DNA from: Lutibacter sp. | GTDB lineage: Bacteria; Bacteroidota; Bacteroidia; Flavobacteriales; Flavobacteriaceae | Length of the DNA: 42,117 nt | Assembly (NCBI GenBank): GCA_027449025.1 | Contig: DAIDMK010000025.1 | Location: 1 to 42,117 of the forward strand | Direction of reading: 5' to 3' | In this document: piece by piece, positions 9,169-17,357 of the stretch | How the letters are laid out: each line of letters opens with the position of its first letter | How positions within the stretch are numbered: position 1 is the first letter of the stretch | The notes under the pieces: model-generated | Databases searched by the model: none | What the model was told of the DNA's origin: nothing | What the model saw: only the letters and a program-made list of their open reading frames with translations | Made by a program: the position numbers and the translations under genes

Positions 9169-9723
9169 ATTCTTTTTATTTTTTTTATTTTTTATTGTGC
9201 AATTGTGCAGTCTTTTTTAATGTCGTGCAGTTGTGTGATTTTGCAGTTGTGTCATTGTGAGGCTTTTGAAAAAAGCATCCTGTGCCGAATTTATTTCGGT
9301 AAAGCAATCTGTTTGTTATTTATAATTTAGTTAGGAACAATTTCTTAGCGACATTTCGGCAGTTAGGGACAGGTTGCCGCGTTATTATTGCGCTATCGCT
9401 CCATAACGCCTCGCAATGACGCGGTTCTTAGCGACATTTCGGTAGTTAGGGACAGGTTGCCGCGTCAGCTTACTTCGGCTCAGGCCTCAGTAACCTTCCT
9501 CGCAATGACGGGGGTACAAATGATGTTTTGCAATGATTGGGGATTTTAATTAAAACTTTGAGCTTTCAACTTTGAGCTTTCACCTTTGAGCTTTCAGCTT
9601 TCAGCTTTCAGCTTTCAGCTTTCACCTTTCAGCTTTAAACTTAAACATGGCTTCGCCCGGTCAGTCCCATTTTGGGAATTCGCAAAATTACTATTTATTT
9701 ATATTATAAGACCTTTTAGTTTC
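9169..9723. repeat. Intergenic region with two tandem copies of the dispersed repeat (copies 3a, 3b) and heptamer tract
   Basis: No gene is visible. About 9257-9412 and 9413-9560 are two consecutive copies of the repeat with core ACATTTCGG(C/T)AGTTAGGGA, each ending CCTCGCAATGACG or similar. Copy 3b is nearly identical to copy 1 (positions 112-232) over about 120 bp. Copy 3a carries a different hairpin tip (a GTTATTATTGCGC-type loop). Positions 9556-9640 are a heptamer tract downstream of the UpxY-like gene. Confidence 0.7.
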
Positions 9724-10194
9724 TTATTTTCTATCTTCTTTTGTGAGGGTAATTAACATCCCCAACTCTTTTAATACCAGTTGCATTCTATTTTTTCCAA
9801 CTTGTTTTATGATTCCCTCTTTTCCTTTAAAAGGTCCTTCAGAAATATTTATGCTATCCCCTTTTTTATAGGGGAAAATCTCTACAGCAGAAAATGTTTC
9901 TTTTAAACTTTCTTTCAAGGCCAAAATTTCATTTTCCCTAACTATAGCGGGTTTTCCTAACCAAAACAGGTAACGAACAACACCCGGAATATCAAAAACA
10001 TCATTTCTATTTTTTTCTTCTATATTCACAAAAACATAAGAAGGAATTAATGGTGTTTCCACTTTTTTCTTTCTATCTGACCATTGTTTTATCTGGGTTA
10101 CCATGGGGCAGTAAACTTCTATGCCGGATTTCTCTAATCGATCAGCGACTTTTTTTTCGTATTTTGGTTTAGTATATAGTGCGAACCAGGTCAT
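9724..10194 (-). CDS. UpxY/RfaH-like NusG-family transcription antiterminator
   Basis: A 156-aa NusG paralogue predicted to load on RNA polymerase early in the polysaccharide operon and carry it through internal terminators, as UpxY proteins do in Bacteroides capsule loci. The NGN domain starts MTWFALYTKPKYEKKVADRL and includes CPMVTQIKQWSDRKKK and PLIPSYVFV. The C-terminal KOW-like motif is at about 107-130 (GDSINISEGPFKGKEGII). It precedes ugd and the export genes on the same strand, the expected place for a locus-specific antiterminator. The long leaders and hairpins in this locus are plausible targets, but no loading element was identified. Confidence 0.88.
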   Translation of the reverse strand: MTWFALYTKPKYEKKVADRLEKSGIEVYCPMVTQIKQWSDRKKKVETPLIPSYVFVNIEEKNRNDVFDIPGVVRYLFWLGKPAIVRENEILALKESLKETFSAVEIFPYKKGDSINISEGPFKGKEGIIKQVGKNRMQLVLKELGMLITLTKEDRK

Positions 10195-10244
10195 AATTTA
10201 TGTCAAAAGCTGAAAGGTGAAAGCTGAAAGTCCATAAGCTGATA

Positions 10245-10613
10245 TTATTTTATGCTTTTAGCAATGGCATTAATTAGTCCTTTTATCATTGAAGCTAGTT
10301 CAACAGCTCCTCCTTCTATTTCATCTAATTGTTTTTTTGTTATCCATTTTCTTTTTTCAAAAAGACTAAGAAATGATATCGTTTCATACAAAGATCCTCT
10401 AGCAATATATAAAAATTGTATAAACTCTTTATTGGAGTTTCTTCCCTTACCTTCAGCAATATTAGCCGAAACTGAAGCGCTACAAGCTTCAACCTGTTCT
10501 ACTATACGATAGTGTTTACCTTGGGTATTTAAATTTTCCGTTAAATCAATAACTCTATCGGCAAAATCAATTGCCTTATTCCAAACATCTAATTTCTTGA
10601 AGCCTAATTCCAT
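10245..10613 (-). CDS. S23 four-helix-bundle protein (second copy)
   Basis: A 122-aa helical protein of the S23 family. ELGFKKLDVWNKAIDFAD at the start is the typical opening, with SASVSANIAEGKGRNSNKEF (about 48-67) and FLYIARGSLYETISFL as family hallmarks. It belongs to a different subgroup from the copy at 4405-4773; the two share only the helix pattern and the S-x-x-ANI/V-x-E core. It lies just upstream of the UpxY-like gene on the same strand. No function is established. Confidence 0.86.
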   Translation of the reverse strand: MELGFKKLDVWNKAIDFADRVIDLTENLNTQGKHYRIVEQVEACSASVSANIAEGKGRNSNKEFIQFLYIARGSLYETISFLSLFEKRKWITKKQLDEIEGGAVELASMIKGLINAIAKSIK

Positions 10614-10760
10614 ATTAATCTTATTTTAACAGCATTTTTTCTTTAAACTTTGAGTTTTAAAACTTTTAACTTTTCTTTGCTTTGAGCTTTGAGCTTTTAA
10701 CTTTTGACTTTGAACTTTTCTTTGCTTTGAGCCTGCCTCCGGCAGGTAAACTTTCAACTT
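10614..10760. repeat. Heptamer tract with embedded hairpin GCCTGCCTCCGGCAGG
   Basis: A short intergenic tract of CTTTGAGCTT and AACTTT units just downstream of the winged-helix regulator gene. It is interrupted at about 10731-10747 by a small perfect hairpin (CCTGCC, loop TCC, GGCAGG). This GC-rich insert is out of character with its surroundings. Confidence 0.6.
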
Positions 10761-11282
10761 TCAGCTTTTAACTTTATTACTTTCTTCATATATCGTCAAT
10801 CCTTTGCCCTTGTATTCCTGGGTAATTAAAAATTGTACTTTTCTGTTGATTTCTCCTTCAATCTTACCTGCCAGTTGCACGATGTATTCTGTATTTAAGG
10901 CATCACCCACCACAACCACCTCTATAGTTCCCGAATCATTTCCATCGGCATAATCGCCAATTACCACAATCTTTTTTACTTCTCCCATGCGCTCCAATAT
11001 CATCACCACTATAGCATCGAGTCCCAAATGTTGGAAAACTATTTTTTGAAGGGTGGCAAATAGCGGATGTTTGGTGTTGGCTTTGTAGGAAATGCGGTTT
11101 TGTATCGCCTCTTTTTCCAGGTAACCAGCTTCGGAAAGGTTGTTTAATTCTTTTCGGACGGCATTGGTGGATTCGTTCATCTCCTCGGCCAAACCTCGTA
11201 AATGACCCATGTTGGCGGCGTTTATGAAAAACTTCACCAGAATGCGGATACGGGTTTTTGAGGTGATTAGGGACTCTAGCAT
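10761..11282 (-). CDS. Winged-helix transcriptional regulator with C-terminal nucleotidyltransferase-like domain
   Basis: A 173-aa protein. Residues about 1-75 form an ArsR-like winged helix: SKTRIRILVKFF, then the recognition region MNESTNAVRKELNNLSEAGYL. Residues about 85-170 contain VKKIVVIGDYADGNDSGTIEVVVVGD, resembling a degenerate nucleotidyltransferase fold of the type fused to DNA-binding domains. It sits at the head of the export part of the polysaccharide locus, between the wlbA-like gene and the antiterminator, and probably regulates it. The fold assignment of the second half is less certain. Confidence 0.78.
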   Translation of the reverse strand: MLESLITSKTRIRILVKFFINAANMGHLRGLAEEMNESTNAVRKELNNLSEAGYLEKEAIQNRISYKANTKHPLFATLQKIVFQHLGLDAIVVMILERMGEVKKIVVIGDYADGNDSGTIEVVVVGDALNTEYIVQLAGKIEGEINRKVQFLITQEYKGKGLTIYEESNKVKS

Positions 11283-11627
11283 TTTTTAGCATTAATAATG
11301 AGCAATAAAAGTACTCGTTTTTATTTAATTAGCAAATTTTTTGATGGAAAAAGTTGGCAAGGGATAATGGTAGCGTTTTTTTGTCGATTTATCTCGTGGT
11401 TGTGGAGTTTTACAGGGAGTAGATTTAAAAAAAATCAGTTTGTGATGATTTGTTTTGGCAAGGTAATTTGTTAATTATAATTTAGTTAAGAACAACTACT
11501 TAGGGTCATTTCGGTAGTTAGGGAAAGGTTGCCGCGTCAGCTTACTTCGGCTTAGGCCTCAGTAACCTTCCTCGCAATGACGGGGAATTTAATAAAAATT
11601 GAACTTCGAACTTTAAGCTTTGATCTT
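11283..11627. repeat. Intergenic region with dispersed repeat copy 4
   Basis: No gene is visible. About 11440-11585 is a copy of the dispersed repeat, almost identical to copy 1 across the segment GCCGCGTCAGCTTACTTCGG through CCTCGCAATGACG. A short heptamer run follows at 11598-11630 right after the downstream gene's stop codon. The part at 11283-11400 probably holds the promoter of the regulator gene, but no motif is clear. Confidence 0.65.
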
Positions 11628-12623
<996 letters not shown>

Positions 12624-12812
12624 CTAGCCTCTTTTATTTTTTTTATCATCAATCATTTTTGGCAAATTATAATATATTTACAACTTTTACGGATTTGAAT
12701 CCTTAAATGTAGGTTTTATTTATAGTTTTATTGTTATCTGGTTAAATCTCCCAAAGCAATCAGTTCGCCCTGAAGGAGCTTTAAACATTTGAGTCATTTT
12801 TTCTCTCATTCC

Positions 12813-13826
12813 CTAACCCTTATATTTATTGAGAAACCATTTCACTGTTTTTAGCATACCGGTTTCAAAATTTTCATCGGCTTTCCAACCCAATTCATTT
12901 TCAATTTTTGTGGCATCTATGGCATACCTGAAATCGTGACCGGCGCGATCTTCCACATAGCTAATCTGCTTGTTATAACTTCCGGTTTTTAAAGGGACTA
13001 AAGAATCTAATATTTCACAAATTTTTTGTGCAATGGCGTTATTATTTCGCTCATTTTTCCCACCAATATTGTACACTTCTCCGTATTTTCCTTTATGAAA
13101 TGCCAAATCCAATCCTTTACAATGGTCCAGCACATACAACCAATCTCTTATATTTTTTCCTTCACCATAAATTGGAATAGGTTCTCCTGCCAAGGCTTTT
13201 CTAATCACGGTTGGAATCAACTTTTCATCGTGCTGTTTTGGACCGTAATTGTTTGAACAATTGGTGATTATGGTATTCATGCCATAGGTATGATGATAAC
13301 TTCTCACAATCATATCACTGGCTGCTTTTGAGGCACTGTAAGGGGAATTTGGCGCATAGGGTGTTTGCTCGGTAAACAGACCTGTTTCGCCCAAGGTTCC
13401 GTAAACCTCATCGGTTGATACGTGTAAAAACCGGCTATTTTCAAGTCCGCTTTTATAAACAAAAGGCTTTTCCATCCAATATTTGTAAGCGACATCGAGT
13501 ACCGTAAAAGTCCCTTTTACATTGGTTTCTATAAACACATCAGGATGCAGGATTGAATTGTCCACGTGGGATTCTGCCGCCAAATGGAAAACCCCTTTAA
13601 TAATGTGGTGCTGAAAAATGCGTTCAACCAAAGCCCTGTCGCAAATATCTCCTTTTATAAATGTAAAGTTTTTGGCATTTTTTACCAATTTCAAATGATC
13701 GGCATCACCGGCATAGGTAAGTAAATCGAGCACCACAATTTGATAATCTGGATATTTCTCCGTCAGATATTCAACTAAATTTGACCCTATAAATCCGGCT
13801 CCGCCTGTTATTAGTAGTGATTTCAT
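12813..13826 (-). CDS. rmlB: dTDP-glucose 4,6-dehydratase
   Basis: Second step of dTDP-L-rhamnose synthesis: converts dTDP-glucose to dTDP-4-keto-6-deoxyglucose using bound NAD+. GGAGFIGS at 8-15 binds NAD, HLAAESHVDNSI is the RmlB signature, STDEVYG carries the catalytic Asp-Glu pair, and YSASKA holds the Tyr-x-x-x-Lys. TNCSNNYGPKQ and IYGEGKNIRDWLYV are further family blocks. The 337 aa is a standard length. It is the fourth gene of the rmlA-C-D-B order, separated from rmlD by 232 bp of AT-rich repeats. Confidence 0.96.
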   Translation of the reverse strand: MKSLLITGGAGFIGSNLVEYLTEKYPDYQIVVLDLLTYAGDADHLKLVKNAKNFTFIKGDICDRALVERIFQHHIIKGVFHLAAESHVDNSILHPDVFIETNVKGTFTVLDVAYKYWMEKPFVYKSGLENSRFLHVSTDEVYGTLGETGLFTEQTPYAPNSPYSASKAASDMIVRSYHHTYGMNTIITNCSNNYGPKQHDEKLIPTVIRKALAGEPIPIYGEGKNIRDWLYVLDHCKGLDLAFHKGKYGEVYNIGGKNERNNNAIAQKICEILDSLVPLKTGSYNKQISYVEDRAGHDFRYAIDATKIENELGWKADENFETGMLKTVKWFLNKYKG

Positions 13827-14058
13827 ATTTTTTTGTTGTTGGTTGTTGATATTTTAGATTTACGATTTACGATTTTTGAAATGTTGAATTTTGAATTTTG
13901 AATATTGAATTATAAATTTTTAATATCAATTAATAATGTGTTTATTTTCTGGTATTTTGGATTTATGATTTACGATTTATGATTTACGATTTACGATTTT
14001 TGAAATTTTGAAATTTTGAATGTCTAACTTTTAACTTCTTTAATTTCCCCTTCGGGGG
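13827..14058. repeat. AT-rich tandem repeats between rmlD and rmlB
   Basis: Repeats of GATTTACGATTTATGATTTACG type occur at about 13855-13875 and 13969-14000, with GAAATTTTGAAATTTTGAAT units beside them. They are unlike the CTTTGAG tract but occupy the same kind of site, downstream of a minus-strand gene. No coding potential is seen. Confidence 0.6.
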
Positions 14059-14925
14059 CTAGGGGGCTTTTTTCAACTTTAAAATACATTTCTCCAAAGC
14101 ATCTTGCCAGCTTGGAATCTCCAAATTAAAGGCATCTTGTATATTTTGTGTATTCATCAAACTATATTTCGGTCTTTTTACCTTGGTTTTATATGCTTCT
14201 GATGTTATTGGCAGCACATCACAATTATAATTTGCAATTTTTACAATTTCCTCTGCAAACTGAAACCAGCTGCACTGTCCTTTGTTTGCATAGTGATAAA
14301 TTTGGATTCCATCATTCTCGAATTCCGAAATAATTTGTAAAATGGCCAATGCCAAATCCCTTGCATAAGTGGGCGATCCTATTTGATCGTAAACCACAGA
14401 AATGCTTTCCCTTTCTTTACTTAATTTCAGTATTGATTTTACGAAATTATTTCCGAATTCTGAATATAGCCAAGAAGTTCGGATAATCATTGAATTTTTG
14501 GGATTGATTTCCAACAGTGCCTTCTCACCCATTAATTTGGAGATTCCATAAGCGTTTTGCGGATTTGTGGCATCGGTTTCGGTATAGGGAATACTTGAAT
14601 TTCCGTCGAAAACATAATCGGTAGAAAGATGAATTAATTTTATTTGGTGCTTTTTGGCAATCAACCCTAGATTTTTAACTGCCAAATGATTCACTTCATC
14701 AGCTGATGCAAACTCCTCTTCTGCTTTATTCACATCGGTGTATGCTGCACAATTCACTATAGCATCAATCTTATTTTTTAAAACATACTGTTCCACTTCC
14801 TCAAAATTAAGGATATTCAAAGAGTGCCTGTCCGTGCAAAAGAGTTTGAGATTTGGAAATTTATTTCCCAAACTTTTTAGCTCCAGTCCTAATTGCCCAT
14901 TTGTGCCAGTAATTAATATATTCAT
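14059..14925 (-). CDS. rmlD: dTDP-4-dehydrorhamnose reductase
   Basis: Last step of dTDP-L-rhamnose synthesis, NAD(P)H-dependent reduction of the 4-keto group. GTNGQLG at 7-13 is the nucleotide-binding loop, STDYVFDG and YGISKLMGE carry the active-site Thr/Tyr/Lys, and IRTSWLYSEFGNNFV is the RmlD signature. It is 288 aa. The start codon overlaps the rmlC stop by 4 nt (ATGA), so the two are translationally coupled. Confidence 0.96.
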   Translation of the reverse strand: MNILITGTNGQLGLELKSLGNKFPNLKLFCTDRHSLNILNFEEVEQYVLKNKIDAIVNCAAYTDVNKAEEEFASADEVNHLAVKNLGLIAKKHQIKLIHLSTDYVFDGNSSIPYTETDATNPQNAYGISKLMGEKALLEINPKNSMIIRTSWLYSEFGNNFVKSILKLSKERESISVVYDQIGSPTYARDLALAILQIISEFENDGIQIYHYANKGQCSWFQFAEEIVKIANYNCDVLPITSEAYKTKVKRPKYSLMNTQNIQDAFNLEIPSWQDALEKCILKLKKAP

Positions 14926-15491
14926 CCTTCAAAAATATTTGTTTCAAACAAATCAGCTTTGTTAAATGCGGGCTGAATTTTATCCTTTTCGGAAATAATC
15001 AAATCCTTAAAAGGCAATTTCCAATCGATTTGCAGCTCAGGATCATTAAAAATGATGCCTCTTTCAGAATCTTTATGGTAGTAATTATCCACTTTATAAC
15101 AAAATATCGCCTCATCACTTAAAACCACATAGCCATGCGCAAATCCGGCCGGAACAAAGAGCTGGTGTTTATTTTCACCACTCAGTTCAGCAGCCACATA
15201 CTGTCCGAAAGTTACAGAACCTTTTCTGATATCCACCGCAACATCAAGCACTTTTCCTGATATGACCCGCACCAATTTAGATTGTGCAAAGGGAGGTAAT
15301 TGATAATGCAATCCCCTTAAAACACCTTTGGTAGATTTCGCTTCATTGTCCTGACTGAAGTTTACTGGTTTTCCTATAAATTTTTCAAAGGCTTCCTTTT
15401 TGAAGGATTCAAAAAAGTACCCTCTTTCATCTTTAATAATTGTTGGTTCACATAAAATGACTTCGGAGATATTTGTTTTGCTGAATTTCAT
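14922..15491 (-). CDS. rmlC: dTDP-4-dehydrorhamnose 3,5-epimerase
   Basis: Cupin enzyme that epimerises C3 and C5 of the 4-keto sugar. RGYFFESF begins the core, the catalytic His is in RGLHYQ (His62), and VPAGFAHGYVVLSD (114-126) and CYKVDNYY (about 131-138, catalytic Tyr region) complete the active site. The 189-aa length is standard. It overlaps rmlD by 4 nt and follows rmlA after a 370-bp gap. Confidence 0.96.
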   Translation of the reverse strand: MKFSKTNISEVILCEPTIIKDERGYFFESFKKEAFEKFIGKPVNFSQDNEAKSTKGVLRGLHYQLPPFAQSKLVRVISGKVLDVAVDIRKGSVTFGQYVAAELSGENKHQLFVPAGFAHGYVVLSDEAIFCYKVDNYYHKDSERGIIFNDPELQIDWKLPFKDLIISEKDKIQPAFNKADLFETNIFEG

Positions 15492-15861
15492 TTAGTAATT
15501 GATGTTTTTTTATAATTCATATAGAATGTTTTTATCATTCTTCTAAATTTATAATATTTTGTTTTTTTTCGACATTAAACTTTAATTCTTTTAACTTTTT
15601 TAAACCCAAGGCGCCACCTAGTATTATCGTATTAACGCGTTAGCTTTTATCCGCGCTTCATCTTGCCCTTAACTATCGTTATGTCGCACTAAAAATGTCC
15701 ACTAGACATTTTATTAACGTGCTGTCCTTACGAAAAATATCATATGACGGGTTTCTTTGATTCGTTTTCAATTTATGTTTAGAACTTATTTTACTACTAT
15801 TAATATTTAATATCTAATATTTAACTTTCGGCTTTCACCTTGAGCTTTAAGCTTTTAGCTT
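15492..15861. repeat. Gap between rmlA and rmlC with hairpin repeat and gene remnant-like sequence
   Basis: No intact gene is visible. At 15692-15712 there is a hairpin (AAAATGTC, GACATTTT) of the same kind as after ugd. Directly beside it, on the minus strand, the sequence can be read as ...RTAR-stop, matching the RTER-stop end of ugd. Positions 15795-15861 carry TTTAATATCTAATATTTAAC and CTTT-type units just downstream of rmlA. Confidence 0.55.
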
Positions 15862-16740
15862 TCAATGTTGCGATGCTAATCTAAGCAAGTATGAACCATA
15901 TTCATTATTTTTATATTGTGCTGCCAATTCAAGTAATTGTTCATTAGAAATATATCCTTTTTCATAGGCGATTTCTTCTATACAGGCTACTTTTAGCCCC
16001 TGTCGTTTTTCTATGGTTTGAATAAAATTGGAAGCTTCGAGCAAGGAATCCTCTGTGCCGGTATCAAGCCAGGCATAACCACGTCCCATCATTTCGGTTT
16101 TTAACTTGTTTTGAAGCAAATATTCCTGATTTACGGTGGTAATTTCCAATTCGCCTCTAGCGCTTGGTTTGATGCCTTTTGCAATTTCAACCACGCTGTT
16201 CGGGTAAAAATACAATCCTACAACCGCATAATTGCTTTTAGGTTTTGTTGGTTTTTCTTCAATGCTGAGTACATTTCCTTCTGAATCAAATTCGGCAACG
16301 CCATATCTTTGGGGATCTTGCACGTAATATCCAAAAATCGAGGCTTTATTTTCTTCAGAAACTGTTTTTACCGCATCGCTTAAAAGCTTTTCAATACCTG
16401 CACCATAAAAAATATTATCGCCTAAAATAAGACAAACATCATCATTTGCAATAAACTCTTCTCCTAAAATAAAAGCTTGGGCCAAACCTTCTGGCAATGG
16501 CTGTTCCTTGTAAGAAAATTTCATCCCTATGGACAAACCGTCTCCCAGTAATTTTTTAAAATTCGGCAAATCCTGCGGTGTTGAAATGATAAGCACTTCC
16601 GTGATTCCTGCAAGCATCAAAATGGAAAGTGGGTAATAAATCATCGGCTTATTATAAATTGCCAACAATTGTTTGGAAGTTCCCTTTGTGATTGGGTGCA
16701 ATCTTGTCCCGGAGCCGCCTGCCAAAATAATTCCCTTCAT
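15862..16740 (-). CDS. rmlA: Glucose-1-phosphate thymidylyltransferase
   Basis: First step of dTDP-L-rhamnose synthesis: couples glucose-1-phosphate and d[14 protein letters not shown] (8-18) is the nucleotidyltransferase signature, [14 protein letters not shown] the substrate block, [10 protein letters not shown] supplies the catalytic Asp, and the EKP motif in [11 protein letters not shown] is typical. The 292-aa length is standard. It appears to be the promoter-proximal gene of the whole leftward polysaccharide locus. Confidence 0.97.
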   Translation of the reverse strand: MKGIILAGGSGTRLHPITKGTSKQLLAIYNKPMIYYPLSILMLAGITEVLIISTPQDLPNFKKLLGDGLSIGMKFSYKEQPLPEGLAQAFILGEEFIANDDVCLILGDNIFYGAGIEKLLSDAVKTVSEENKASIFGYYVQDPQRYGVAEFDSEGNVLSIEEKPTKPKSNYAVVGLYFYPNSVVEIAKGIKPSARGELEITTVNQEYLLQNKLKTEMMGRGYAWLDTGTEDSLLEASNFIQTIEKRQGLKVACIEEIAYEKGYISNEQLLELAAQYKNNEYGSYLLRLASQH

Positions 16741-17115
16741 AGTTGTCTATTTTATTTAATCGGCATTTTATTGCAAATTAATATTACTGATCCTTCTTAA
16801 ACGCTCAAATTTTATGCGCTATGCGAAATTAACTATTTATTGTGTAATTTCAGCATTATATTAAATCATTCCAACCCAAAAATCCAGTATAAATTAATTA
16901 GGTGGATTTCTTTTGAATTATTAATACTTATGCCTATCTTTAGGGTCGCAAAAAAAAGTTTGAGTGATTATAAGGTTGTTAAATACAGCCTTTTCAACTC
17001 AAAATAAGTATGTAAATTCAAAATTTGTGTAATAATTATTAAATGATAAACCATTTAAAATAAAATAACTTTTTTCAATTTGTAAAAGTCTGCGCTATCA
17101 AAATATCCCATAATT
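16741..17115. other. Non-coding stretch upstream of rmlA
   Basis: AT-rich, no gene visible. It should contain the leftward promoter of the polysaccharide locus, but no convincing Bacteroidota -33/-7 pair was found. A small inverted repeat (TTTGAGT at 16959-16965, ACTCAAA at 16997-17003) is the only structure seen. Confidence 0.4.
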
Positions 17116-17265
17116 ATGAAACCAAGATCATTAATGGAGTTCATAACTCCTGACGCTATCCATAGCTTCGCAAAAAAAAATTATAAAACGTATGTAGCTC
17201 ATTGTGAAGCTAGAAAACTAAAACCTATGGTATTCAATGAATTCTTAAAAAATTATGCTGTTTGA
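17116..17265 (+). CDS. Small hypothetical protein (49 aa)
   Basis: An ATG-initiated frame of 49 codons that reads MKPRSLMEFITPDAIHSF and ends VFNEFLKNYAV. It is predicted mostly helical and basic, with one Cys, and is not a low-complexity artefact. It stands alone on the plus strand between rmlA and the histidine kinase. No family is recognised. The balanced composition and helical periodicity argue for a real small gene, but an accidental frame is possible. Confidence 0.4.
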   Translation: MKPRSLMEFITPDAIHSFAKKNYKTYVAHCEARKLKPMVFNEFLKNYAV

Positions 17266-17357
17266 TTTTTCCCCTTCATCGCTTTCCTCTTCAGAATTTA
17301 ATCCCGATACTTTTCTAAATTACAATAGGAGGTTTGCATTGTAATCATCAATAAGAG

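Noticed and set aside
10936-11292. 118-codon minus-strand frame overlapping the winged-helix regulator
   Set aside because: It is the regulator gene read in another frame; its His/Arg/Ser-rich composition is not protein-like.
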